The notes below the pieces were generated by a model. The model had not been told where the DNA came from. It made no database searches and worked only from the letters and a program-made list of their open reading frames with translations. From Apoda limacodes (Eukaryota; Arthropoda; Insecta; Lepidoptera; Limacodidae), in assembly GCA_946406115.1 (NCBI GenBank), contig OX291558.1:15306205-15370204 (forward strand): a stretch of 64,000 nt of DNA, written 5' to 3'. Shown in pieces: positions 53,140 to 63,915 of the stretch; position 1 is the first letter of the stretch, and the number at the start of each line of letters is the position of its first letter. A program made the position numbers and the translations under genes.

Positions 53140-53300
53140 GGTCCAGGGCGAGTCGGACTGGCGAAAAGTATGTTCCGTACTGCTGTATAATTTACAAACA
53201 ACAAAAAAAAGTGTTAGACGATCACTCATCTAATGACTAATCAGGCCGAGCATTGCTTAAATTCACATATCGTTTCCAATAATCAAATTTTACTGGGTTA
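53140..53300 (-). mobile_element. GGCCAAGTGC plus 5S-SINE composite remnant
   Basis: TCGGTCCAGGGCGAGTCGGA and TTCCGTACTGC precede the inverted 5S-like GATCACTCATCTAATGACTA / GAGCATTGCTTAAATTC (53219-53266). Third instance of this composite in the window. Confidence 0.5.
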
Positions 53301-53454
53301 TGAGTATGTTTCTCTTAATAAGTTTATCTGAACTATTTTTGCAAGATGGTGCGTGCCTATATGGTTATTTATAATTGTAATGACGTGCGCCTGCTTTACA
53401 TTTGGTCGATTTTAATTATTAGTTGTTCGGAGCTCCATAATGATCTGAAAAAAA

Positions 53455-53830
53455 TACCCGACTGCTGAATCAAGGGGCGTGAGTTCAATTCTGACTGGAT
53501 GTTTTCAATGTACCTATACACCTAAGAAACCCTCCTCAACCGATAGTTTTGAAAAGAGGTTTACTGTTCGCGGCCCGCGCATTCAAGCCAAGGCCATCGG
53601 CCTAACTTGGCGCGGCGTTCCGACTTTCGGCGGCGGCACAAAGTGCCTGCCCGGCTGCATAGTATAATGCCCACCGAGCCCGCCTACCTCTGCATCTGCC
53701 GATGGACTCTGACAGTTATCGTTTTTTGATTTTACACCGGACTGGATTGTCCGACGCTACTCAACTCCCTCGCCACGACAAGCCGGACACCACTCGAGGG
53801 GGAAGGAATTTTATTCGTCTAACTATGCGC
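53455..53830. other. GC-rich island, family unknown
   Basis: 53560-53800 has CGCGGCCCGCGCATTCAAGC, ACTTGGCGCGGCGTTCCGAC and CCGGCTGCATAGTATAATGC, unlike the AT-rich surroundings. It is preceded by a tRNA-like ATCAAGGGGCGTGAGTTCAA (53469-53488) that could be a degraded box B. A 62-codon frame (53479-53667) has no known domain. Possibly a retroposon scrap. Confidence 0.35.
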
Positions 53831-54710
53831 AACTTATAACCTTATAATAATGGCAGTTGTGTTTTTTTAATATTTGTCTTTTTTTAGATTTTCATAAGCA
53901 ACCGCGCGCTTAGCAAGTATCTAGACAACCACGAATCTTACCAAAAAAGGGTCACTTTAAAATATATTAAAGACCAGACATAATTTGGAAAAGTTTCAGA
54001 AACATTACAATAATTTTGAATTCCCTATTTAACGATACAAATGTTATAAAAAGTATCTTTTTTTCAGAGAAAATCATTGAGAGAATTATTGAGACATATT
54101 TTTATATTGGTTGGCCGCAACTGTTTACTTGTGTACCAAATTTCAGCGCTTTAGTCTTTGAATAAAATAGCTGTACATACGGATGGACGAACATAGCTCA
54201 AAATTATAAGGGTACCTTGTTAGATTAAGTCTTTCTAAAAATACACACATAATTTATTTTCTTACATTATAGTTAATTTTTATAACTTTTATTTACCAAG
54301 ATACAACTGTTACGTAATGAGAATTTAACACAAGTTCTATTGAATAACTTTGTTAATTTTCATTTGCGAACAACACAAAATACTTATGTTTAGTGAACCG
54401 TTTCTTCACTGTTGTCTGTTTTGTAAGTTACATAAGCTAATAGTTTCATGTGTAAGTCCCATTTGTCCGAGTATTTGCGAAAGCATTACTGTAGAAACCT
54501 CTTTTATACTACAAATATTTTATGTCCTAAGTCCCACAAATAAAATAACAAAACGGAATTGCAGAGGATCAGTTTTACATTTCAGAGACTACCCTACCCT
54601 AATAGTAAAAAACAGTTACCCTAATAGGGTTACAGTTTACAAACTAAATCATTCATCACCGTTTTCACTACTGTTTGTCATTTGAATACAGTACATAAAT
54701 CTATCCTAAT
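53831..54710. other. AT-rich intergenic DNA
   Basis: Nothing recognised. The 111-codon frame at 54350-54685 has no family signature and is likely chance. Confidence 0.45.
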
Positions 54711-54813
54711 ATACAGACATTTCAAGTTCATATACAGACATTTCAAGTTCATATACAGACATTTCAAGTTCATATACAGACATTTCAAGTTCATATACAG
54801 ACATTTCAAGTTC
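54711..54813. repeat. 21-bp minisatellite, five copies
   Basis: The unit begins ATACAGACATTTCAAG and ends TTCAT. Four copies look perfect and the fifth ends TTCTT. Units are contiguous with no spacers. Confidence 0.95.
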
Positions 54814-55186
54814 TTAACATGTTTAGTTTTTGAGAAAGACCCCTTAACAGAATTGGTTTAATACTTTGAATTTTTACGCCCCATTGATTTATTTTTAAAG
54901 ATAAATAATAAAATTAAAAATATTTTTTTGTGCTCTGCTTAATAAGCTATAATCAATAGGGTAAGAAAAGAATCGGCTCTTTTTTAATGTAGATAAGTAT
55001 AAGCCTGGTAAGTATTTAAGCAGAGCTAAAAAAAAAATTTTTTTATTTAATATTGGTCAGCGTTCTCTTCAAAATATGTAAATTGCAATTCTGTGGCTTA
55101 TACTATAGCTAGAATTCCACGCCAATATTCGAAAAAGCGCGAGCGCAGCCGCGGGGCAAAACTAGTAATTTTCCAATCAAAAATTC
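54814..55186. other. AT-rich intergenic DNA
   Basis: CGCGAGCGCAGCCGCGGGGC AAAACTAGTA at 55138-55167 is a Helitron-like CTAGT end. Otherwise nothing. Confidence 0.4.
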
Positions 55187-56115
55187 AAGCTTTTATGGAG
55201 TTAAATTGGTGCGATCAGATCCACCAGACCTATCCAGATTTCCTGTAGAAATCATTTGGCCCAAAAGACTATAGAAATCACCCAACCATTTGGGTCAAAG
55301 TCGCGCGCTACCGCAGACAGAACCAATCGCTTAGTCCACCTCTTTATTGTGTCCAGCGGTTCAACCGAGTATGTAAAAATATCTGGGCCTGGCCGATACT
55401 GGTTCTTAGCACTAACACGGTGTCAGGATTGTCCGGGTTCTGAAAGAGGTGCGGCTCCTGCTGATGTTCTGTAGGCAAATCTTCCAAGATGGTAGGGGAA
55501 TTGAAAATATATTTTTTTAGCTCATAACCTCCTCCTCGTAACAAGCCATTTAAATCGTCCCTCAGGACTAACGCCTCCTCCACAGACGAAGCATTTGTAC
55601 AAATATCGTCAAGGTAGGCGTCAGTTGGATAGCAGTGCGTGCGGGAATTCAAACGCTCACGATCTGCCAAATGTAATAACGAGCGGATCGCAATGAATAG
55701 GCTTGACTTCAGCCCGTATGTGTTTGTATCGAGCTCATAAACCAGCAATGGAGAGGCTGAAGCCTCTCTCCACAAAATGAGGTGATAACGCCTATCTTCG
55801 GCATGAGCATCACCTGACTAAACATCATTTTGATGTGAGCCACTAAAACTACCTGATGGCGACGAAAACCTGTCAAAATGTCCGAGATGTCTAGTTGAAG
55901 ATTTGGTCCTGACTTCAAACAGTCATTTATAGAGACACCCGAAGAGGTTAGTGCAGAACTATCAAAAAGCACCCGTATCTTACCATTTTTGAACACGGCG
56001 TGACGTGGGATAAAATATGTTCAAATTCTTCCCACTCGAATTGCGAAACCGTCATGTGACCTAGCGCTTCATATTCTCGCATAAAATCAACATATTTTGT
56101 GCGGAATTCTACTTC
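55187..56115 (-). pseudogene. BEL/Pao reverse transcriptase relic
   Basis: On the minus strand, in order: KYVDFMREYEALGHM, KIRVLFDSSA, SGVSINDCLKSGPNLQLDIS, GFRRHQVVLVAHIKMMF, YELDTNTYGLKSS, YLDDICTNASSVEEAL, GGYELKKY and FDPNGW. This is the BEL/Pao RT palm and the start of the connection. Motif A has His where the catalytic Asp should be (VAHIK for VADIK), and motif C is YLDD. A frameshift near 55775 and stops in the distal part make it inactive. It is an older relic than the 29.8-35.3 kb element, which lacks this region, so it is not simply the missing part of that copy. Confidence 0.88.
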
Positions 56116-56350
56116 ACGACGCACCCGGCTCTCCGGGCTTTTGAGGCGAGACTCTTAAGAAGTCTCAGTCCATATAGCGCCCCACGCTCAAGGCCTGGGT
56201 TGTCACTCTTGGGGTAGTTCCTTCAACCGGCGTGAGCCTCGAACCCAAAGGTGAGTCAGCGCCAGGAGGGGAGCTCCCCGTTACGTGGTCGCGGTTGCGA
56301 GTGGGTGGGGGTGAGAAGCACTCCGGCACTCTTTGATACCTCGTATATTA
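56116..56350 (+). repeat. GC-rich repeat, copy 3 of 3, inside the BEL/Pao relic
   Basis: CCGGGCTTTTGAGGCGAGAC, GCGCCAGGAGGGGAGCTCCC, CGTTACGTGGTCGCGGTTGC and CACTCCGGCACTCTTTGATA then CCTCGTATATTAGG. It sits between the gag/protease part and the RT part, so it inserted into (or replaced part of) the BEL/Pao copy. See 21879-22062. Confidence 0.65.
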
Positions 56351-56750
56351 GGTAAACGAATAGACTGAAGGACCGTGCGTACGCCGACGAATCCGGTAAG
56401 TCCATTCCTACAAGAGGGTGATGACCTACTAATATGGCCTGCTGTGAGCGGGGCGGAGAAGGCCTGTGGCGCACTGGGGACGGGCGGTGACTGGGTTTGA
56501 TTTGGTGGTGACGAATTCCCACCCGTGCGAGCCGATAACACGCCTCCATCAGCCCACCGAGGACTATCCAATCGGTTGGGCATACACAAAATACAGGTCG
56601 AACACGTACGTGGTTGTTTACAATATTTGGCCAGATGTGACCCCAAAAATAATAGCACAGCCCCAAGCGACGGGTCAAAAAGCGTTTTCTTGACACCCCA
56701 CATTTTTCGAACTGGGTGCAGTCCCGAATGGTGTGACCTGTCAGAGGCTC
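56351..56750 (-). pseudogene. BEL/Pao gag zinc-knuckle and protease-start relic
   Basis: Minus-strand frames give HTIRDCTQFEKC then GLCYYF, and in the neighbouring frame GSHLAKYCKQPRTCSTC: the tandem CCHC knuckles at the end of BEL/Pao gag. A Pro/Ser-rich linker and a weak protease-like stretch (ILVG...VGM) follow. Frameshifted several times. It belongs with the RT relic at 55187-56115, from which it is separated by the GC-rich repeat. Confidence 0.7.
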
Positions 56751-56787
56751 AGGTGACCGCTTACTATCAGGCGGACGGACCATTAGC
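56751..56787 (+). mobile_element. LINE 3'-end scrap
   Basis: GGTGACCGCTTACTATCAGG then CGGACGGACCATTAGCC matches 19129-19165 of the main LINE. It abuts the gag relic. Very short. Confidence 0.5.
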
Positions 56788-57401
56788 CAATTTAAGGTTA
56801 TTTATTTAGTAAAACAATTGCAAATGTTTATTTTTTTTTCAACGTGTAATCAAACATGTAAACCACATGGCACGACGTGCGGGTTTTATTATCACTTTCA
56901 AGAGATTAGATTAACAAAACAGATTATTTGTACATCGGTTTTACTGACCTTAATTTTTAGGTGTAGTATAGAGGTAGGAGAGATTATATTTTTAAACTAA
57001 CTTGACGTCGGGTTCCACCCGCGGTGTTTCATATTGCGTTGAAACACTTTTCATTGTCTCGGTGTAATCTAAATTCCACGAGACGTAGGGTTTCCTTTTC
57101 TTTCCTAGAAAACAGGGTATCGCATTTTTTTTATTTATCTACTTTTTAAAAACTAAGTTATTACAATTAAACTATGTTATAGTCCGTTGCAACTTCATCC
57201 CTGTGTATTTGGAACTTTAAGCTTTTCAGAATAATGGTTACCATAATATAGGGTTTCTATAACTATATATATTAGGAATAATGTAGCTTTCTTATAGTAT
57301 TTTTTTAATCGGTTCAATTACTTTTATATTTCACCTAAACGTAGGTATGTACCAAATAATATAGCCAAACAAATTCTTATTCTCTTTTTAAAATATTAAC
57401 T
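56788..57401. other. AT-rich intergenic DNA
   Basis: Nothing recognised. Confidence 0.45.
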
Positions 57402-57735
57402 AGCTTATGCCTGCGGTTCTACCCACGCTAAATTCGGCTATCGTCTTGAGATTCCTACGAGAACTCCTTAATTATAGTTTCTTACAATTATAGCTTTAGC
57501 TGTAGCTGTAGTTCATTTAAGTGAAGTGAAGATGGTTATAGTTATTCCTGCGAGAGCTTTTAAATTTTCCTGTATATGCAGTACAGCATATGTCCTTCTC
57601 CGTCTCTTTAACTAGCTCTGCGCCAAATTTCAGATCAGTTGGATGCTCTGTTTAGTTGCTACGAAAAGAAAGGACAAACAAACAGAAAACTACCCGTACC
57701 CACTTTTGCATTTGTAATGTTAATATGAATATAGA
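57402..57735 (-). repeat. Helitron-like repeat
   Basis: Inverted copy beginning CTAGCTTATGCCTGCGGTTC, then CACGCTAAATTCGGCTATCG, CTGCGAGAGCTTTTAAATTT, ATGTCCTTCTCCGTC, CAAATTTCAGATCAGTTGG. The most complete copy of this family here. Confidence 0.6.
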
Positions 57736-58547
57736 TTATAGGATTAAAGTGTTAATTTATTTAAAATTAACAAAGGCGCGACCTTTTAATATCGATGACT
57801 AAACCCAAAATACCAATAAATACTGTAAATGTATGTTTCATTAAGGTATTAGATGTTTTTCCTATACAACAAAAATATAATAATCAAGCTGTCATAGACC
57901 TAAATGTTATGATAAAATATTATTACCTTGTAAATCCGCTAAAAACAATTTTATCCGCTAAAAGCTTTTAAGTATAGTTTGTTAACTTTTAAATATCTAA
58001 TTATGTAACAAAAAAGCATAATTATATTCCTTCAATAGCCTAACAGTAAAATGCTTCTAGACTACATTAGGGTCAGCTAGAGCATGGAAATATCCTTCAT
58101 TATTAATCACTAGGATAGTAGATTTTTGTTTTACCTACGACCTTACTATTAGCTTCCCTGACTTTTCCTGACCACTTGAAGCTTCCCTGACTTTACAGAA
58201 AGTGGACACTATGCTATTTAAAAATAAAAAGATTTCTACATAAACTTCAAAAGGAAAACCGTGAGATTGTTTACCACCTTAATAGTATAATAACGGTTAT
58301 AAACATATAATATACCTACCTTGACAAATAAAGATATCTTCGTAACGTCAATTTTTATTTAGCTGATACAGGATATATAACTTATTATCTAATCATCGTA
58401 ATAAAGTAGCGGAAAATACATGTTTAAGTATCTTCAGTATCAATTTCCTGTCAAGATACCTATTGAATTGTTATTGCTTTTGTTATTCAGTGTGGGTCTG
58501 TAATACACCTAACTTAAGACCCTGACTAGAATTTTCCTTAAATAAAG
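57736..58547. other. AT-rich intergenic DNA
   Basis: A short internal repetition GCTTCCCTGACTTT occurs at 58152 and 58182. Nothing else. Confidence 0.45.
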
Positions 58548-58790
58548 ATTTAAGGAGGTTCCCATACAACAAACGTGATCTTTTTGCTCGATATTGATAA
58601 CGGCAACAGGTAGACGCTTAAACTATTCACAGAATATTTAGTTATTTAGTCACTTTAAAAATAAATAATTAAATTAAAATAAAACAAATACTTCATGGGG
58701 GGGCCTCCCATACAACAAACGTGATATTTTTGCCGTTTTTATAGATAATGGTACGGAACCCTTCGTGCGCGAGTCCGACTCGAACTTGGC
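58548..58790 (-). repeat. GGCCAAGTGC-family repeat, inverted, with duplication
   Basis: Ends GGTACGGAACCCTTCGTGCG CGAGTCCGACTCG then AACTTGGCCGA. CCCATACAACAAACGTGAT occurs twice (58561 and 58708), an internal duplication similar in place to that at 51177-51512. Confidence 0.7.
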
Positions 58791-58890
58791 CGATTTTTTT
58801 AACTCAAGTTTTCTATCGCGTAGTACTGCCATTTACTCAGAAGAAACTTGTCATCCAGTCACATTCGTCTACCGAAAACTATAAGCGGAT

Positions 58891-59163
58891 AGTTAAGCAA
58901 TGTCGAGCGTTATCAGTACCTAGATGGGTGACCGCCTAGTGAAACATTTTTCTGAGCCCATTCCGTGTTTTGGAGTACACAGTAAAGTATCGGTCTGAGG
59001 TGAGTTGTCATATGATAGCAGCCGCTTACCCATGTTAGAGGTCTTATGGACGGCTTGGAAACTCTGCCAGTCCTTGACAAAGGCTGCCAACTAGTAATGG
59101 GCCAGCGTGATCCAAGGAAAGGCCTGTGCCGCAGCAGCAGAGCGTACAACGGCTACACACACA
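58891..59163 (+). mobile_element. 5S-rRNA-headed SINE, best copy
   Basis: 58891-58936 reads AGTTAAGCAATGTCGAGCGT, TATCAGTACCTAGATGGGTG, ACCGCC, closely following the internal control region of insect 5S rRNA. After a linker (CATTCCGTGTTTTGGAGTAC) comes the body GTTGTCATATGATAGCAGCC, TTAGAGGTCTTATGGACGGC, TTGGAAACTCTGCCAG and a terminal GGCCTGTGCCGCAGCAGCAG. It has no 5S 5' domain. Bodies without heads occur at 40040-40245 and 43430-43610. Confidence 0.7.
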
Positions 59164-61589
59164 GCGGACCATAAAATAAAATAAATTCCACTTACTCGAA
59201 ATTAGTTTTAGGGAATCAAATTTTCTAGGCCCCGGTGCGTAATGACTTTAGGTCAGTTGGAAAAGTTAATTGAAATGTTAATTGAAATTTGATTTCATGC
59301 CGAGTCAAAATTTTTTTGCGGATCCGTGTTTACTTTGGCGGAATGATACTAGCCAATACGCGCTGCGTCGCGGGGCAAGAGTCATTATATTTTTTACAAA
59401 TTGCACTTTTAATAACTGCAATGTTAAATATTATGTTATTTTTTTATAATATCGAAATTACAGGTAATAGAAAAATAACGTATATTTTGTATCGAGTAGT
59501 AGTATAAGTACAAATGGACTACTTGTAATCCCTGAGTTGTTAATGTCTCCTAAAAACCCCTTATATTGAATTCAGATCCTGTGGAATAATTTTTCGACTC
59601 GAAAATATATAAAAAACACTTAAGGTGGTATCGTATTTGTAGGTAAGTATTTATGTTATCGTTATCAGTGACGATATTTATAGGCCAATAAAAACACGTC
59701 CCTTGGGGTGCATTTTGGGATTGTCATAAATATCCGTTTCACAAACCATATTGTAGAATTCTACAAATATGCTGAATTTTAAATGGAATAAACATTTTTT
59801 CCTTACTTTGACAACATATTATAAATAACAAATATTCATTACGTACGCGCTTTTACTTACTGTTCATCAATCAAAAACATACTTTATTGTTATGTACATA
59901 GAATCCACGATCAATAAAAAATCAGTTCAGAATCGCCACAAATAACTTGCGCCGATGTCTAATTATCAACTTTTGCAGAAGGGTAATAAAAAAGTGCGTC
60001 ACTTTAATACCAGTGGTAGATACATTATGATACGAGACAGCTTAGTTGGTTTTTACAGAATAGTCAGGATTAGCCCGAACCGGGAGGCTTGCGCTAGGCT
60101 ATAATAGATATGAATATTTAGGTAATAAAGTGTGTATATGTATAAAAAAGAAATCGGATTCGCTTAGTACATTGTGTATTAAGAGTGGTAAGGAGAAAAT
60201 TACCAACAAGATACATATTTAGAAGCCTGAGGCTCGAGTTTGTAATTTCTGTACCGGCCATGCATACAATGTTTTTCATCGCATTTGCGAGTAAATAAAT
60301 AAAAGTATAAGGCGAAGAATATTCGAAATCACACGGTTCGTGAACAATCTGACGGTATTCAAATAATTACATTTGACGATTCGAAAGAGCTCGCTAAAAG
60401 CTTCTTTGAATTAAAAATATTTTACTAACTTTATAATAGCTTTTCAATTTCAATATGGCATTGCGTTGCCGTTACATGTTTTCATAAATCTTGTGCACGC
60501 AATGAACATAAAATAATGTTCTATTTGTTGTAAAATTTTGCGGAAGAACAGTGTTCCGTTTTTTACAACTCCGACAATAGTGGCTCAGTGTTTCACCGTG
60601 GATTTGTCGCCGGAGTCGAAATTTAGTGCAACCTCTTTTAAACTTGACCTGCGCCGCAGAACAAAAGCGTTTGAGTAGTAAATTTACTAAAAAAAAATTA
60701 AAAGTGACATTTAGTTTGTGACTTTAACCCACTGTAAGCTGTACTTTTTATTTGACAGGATGCGGATGCAATTGTATAGCTCCAAGTAGCAGGCAAGGCA
60801 ACTACATGTTAGCAGTCATTTGTCTGTTGTAGCAAAGGTGTAATAGAATAGTAGTAGTGAGTAGACTTCCCTGTGGCTATGTTAGTAGTGGTGACTACCT
60901 GCTGAACTGAGGGGCGCGGGTTCAATCTGTATGTATAACTCTACTATTATTACTTTACTTTTAGACAACATTGGATGATAGTATTTACAGAGAGCAAGAA
61001 TCTATTCTCGCACTTTTCACTCTTGAAGATTGATCATAATTTCCTGCAATAAAGCATTGTTTTATGAAAAGTAAATGGAACCTATTTGAAACCCATAAAA
61101 ATATAAATTTTTTTTCTTACGAACGAACGAATTTACAGATTAATAAGTGCAGGAGGAGGGAAAACAACTTCTGCGTCGTGTGCAAGAGCAGAGATAACTC
61201 TGTCCTGATTGTAAAAAGTACCTTTAAAATGGGAATACTCCAATATTTTTTTGGATTTTAATAGGAATAAGCATTCTTATATTGTTTCGTACTATTTTTT
61301 TTTTATTTATTTATTCATTCATTTGAAAGTAGACTTTTCTTCGATCAAAAATTTTTAGTCGAACTAGTATGGTTTCCCACCAACTAAGCATGCTGAAATT
61401 CCATTTACATGAAAATTCATTTAATATACACGAATAATATTACGCCTGTTTCTCAAAGGGGTAAGCAGAGAACGGAGACTGTCACTTGCTACGAGTACGC
61501 CGCACTTGATATGTTTATTTTAGGAGTGCAAATATGTCTCATTGCCCATTCAAGGAACACCGTGACCTTAACTGATCCAAATGCAGAAT
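59164..61589. other. AT-rich intergenic DNA
   Basis: No gene supported in 2.4 kb. 60545-60670 is GC-richer (AACTCCGACAATAGTGGC, GTCGCCGGAGTCGAAATT) and 60862-60935 has a tRNA-like GGTGACTACCTGCTGAACTG / GCGCGGGTTCAATC, perhaps a SINE head scrap. Neither is firm. Confidence 0.4.
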
Positions 61590-61760
61590 GGTGCAAGACA
61601 TAGAAAAAATATTTCTCTAAAATCGGCAAGTTTTTCTCGGAACTCTCTGCAGACTTTTGTGTTCACCCCACATCCTGTCCCCACGTCCGCTAGCGGTGGA
61701 TTACGTGCCGCCCGAGCCCGCACTCGCAGGCGGCATTTTGTATTATCTCTCACTATATTT
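61590..61760. other. GC-rich island, unassigned
   Basis: CACATCCTGTCCCCACGTCC, GTGCCGCCCGAGCCCGCACT and CGCAGGCGGCATTTTGTATT stand out. Overlapping open frames on both strands (61568-61753 minus, 61581-61883 plus) show no recognised domain. Could be an exon, a CpG-rich regulatory patch or a repeat scrap. Confidence 0.3.
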
Positions 61761-62108
61761 TTCTTTTACGAAAACAAAGAGCCACTCGTCTTTTTTCAAA
61801 TGTTGCACTTCCTGCATTTTGTTTCACTTTTAAAAAAATATTATTACTTCGAATTTGGTCTTGATCTTGTGTCCATGACTTAATGATTCTGTTTGTTACC
61901 TATTGATTAGGATTCGAATATTGCAATGGATTCCTCATGCGTGCATTTCCTTTTCTTATTTTCTGAATATCGACAAGAATTGTCTAATAAAGATTTGCTT
62001 ATACAGAAACGTGAAATATGGTTATGCAATATTATTTTCCTCATAATGAAACATTTTAGGAATAATTGACAAAGAATTGCTGTTTTGAAATCATAAATGT
62101 ACTTCTTA

Positions 62109-62330
62109 CTGCGGTTTCAGATGCACTTTCTCCCATGAATGCTTTCTTTGTGAAGAAGGCAGCTCATTCTACAACCGCACAACCCTAGGGACTAGGGACA
62201 ACAGAATGACGTTTTTAAGGTCCTTAGATTTATAAAGAGTTGGCAACGCGCGAGTGATGGCCCTGAGTGTTCTAAGCGTCCATTCTTCAAAGGCTACCAC
62301 TAGACGGGCCGTAAGCTTATTTGCCCTTTC
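62109..62330 (+). mobile_element. LINE 3'-end relic
   Basis: CTGCGGTTTCAGATGCACTT, AGCTCATTCT, AGTTGGCAACGCGCGAGTGA, AGCGTCCATT and GACGGGCCGTAAGCTTATTT align to 18957-19173 of the main LINE with many substitutions. One of the older copies. Confidence 0.72.
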
Positions 62331-63915
62331 GTAGTATTTTTTTAATAATAATGTTATAGATCATGTAGTGAAAACATAATCATTACAACTTAAAGATATG
62401 TGGTATGTTAAGTATTCAATCTAATTTTAATTATAAAAAATATGTTAATGAGTTACTTTTTCTACTACCATAAAGTTTTATGTAGTATTAAAAAAATAAG
62501 TATAATTAATATCTAAATTAGAAAATAAATAAACAACTACAATTTATTAGAACGAATGACAATGCGACGGGTCGCGGCACGAAGCGGCCAGTATCATTCT
62601 CGCCGATCTATTTTTCTTCTACGGCCGCGCTAAAAATATAACTGGCCACATCGAGTACGAAATGCAATTCCATATGGTTTTTCGAACTGACCAGGGAGTT
62701 ACTCCGCACTGGGGTCTCAAAAAGTTCGATTTTCGAAACTGAGTATGTATGGAACTTTGGAACTTTTTAATGCAGGTTATAATTTACATAATAACATTAT
62801 AGGTACTAAATAATTGTGTATTTGAAACAAATAAAACTAAAAAAAATAGTCACTATGACCTAAGACTTGTTCTGCAATTACAGTGCGAGCAGCGACTGCA
62901 AGAGCCAGGTCCTTAATGTATTTTTAAATATGTTAGCGGAAGAAGCATTCATTTTTCGCTGCAGTAGACGGTTATAGAATGCAGGACCAATCACATAAAT
63001 AGTAGTTTTCCAACCTCGATAGATATCGTCTATACACCAGGGTCAACTTTTCACAGTGCCGTGTAGTTTACATACGTATAAAACAAACCCTATTTTATGA
63101 ATATTTTGAAAGTATTATGTTAAAATAAATACTCTCTGGCTGAGTTCCTCGGCTCGCTCGGGCACGCTTTTGCACGCTTAAGAAAGACCAATTTCTGTCA
63201 GGTTCTCGTGTCCATAGCTCTGTGCCATAGGTAAGCAAGGAATGAACACTCTTACAATGTTCTAATCCTTCGTTGCTTCGAGTCGACTCAATTAAAAACA
63301 GGCTCGACGTAGTCCGGCAGTCCGTCAGTTGATATGAGGCTGTCGAGGTCGAAGTCAACATAACTGACATAAAAAAATTTTGTACACATACTTTCACGGA
63401 ATCACGGAAACAAAATATTTACAACAAATGCAAAATAAAAAAAACACACACACAATAAACTTACAATTAAAACGGTGAATCTAATATAATAATGTTCCTA
63501 ACACCATTTATGTAATCTACAAACACAAACAAAAATATTTTTATATATAATTTGATAGAATGAAAGGTAAATTGCGGTTTACGATTTATGACGTATCAAA
63601 AAAAAACTACTTACTACATCTCATTCAAACCAATTTTCGGTGGAAGTTTGCATGGTAATGTACATCATATTTTTTTTTTTAGTTTTATCAATCTCTTATT
63701 TTAGGAGTTACAGGGGGGGGGGGACACACATCTTACCACTTTGGAAGTGACTCTCGCGCAAACCATTCAGTTTAGAAAAAAATGATATTAGAAACCTCAA
63801 TATCATTTTTGAAGACATATCCATAGATAACCCACACGTATAGGTTTGATGAAAAAAAAATTTTTGAGTTTCAGTTCTAAGTATGGGGAACCCCAAAAAT
63901 ATATAGTTTTTGAAG
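62331..63915. other. AT-rich intergenic DNA
   Basis: 62560-62720 and 63130-63360 are GC-richer (GCGACGGGTCGCGGCACGAA; GCTGAGTTCCTCGGCTCGCT), with a minus-strand 100-codon frame at 63095-63397 lacking any recognised domain. A (G)11 run lies at 63711-63721. No gene supported. Confidence 0.4.

Noticed and set aside
54350..54685. 111-codon ORF
   Set aside because: Composition matches the AT-rich background, with no domain, no upstream context and no conserved motif.
54711..54813. CRISPR-like direct repeats
   Set aside because: The 21-bp units are contiguous with no spacers, and the DNA is clearly insect nuclear sequence.
56466..56809. Plus-strand ORFs
   Set aside because: Antisense to the gag zinc-knuckle relic of the BEL/Pao copy.
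58891..58936. 5S rRNA gene
   Set aside because: Only the internal promoter part is present, with substitutions, and it is joined to a repeat body.
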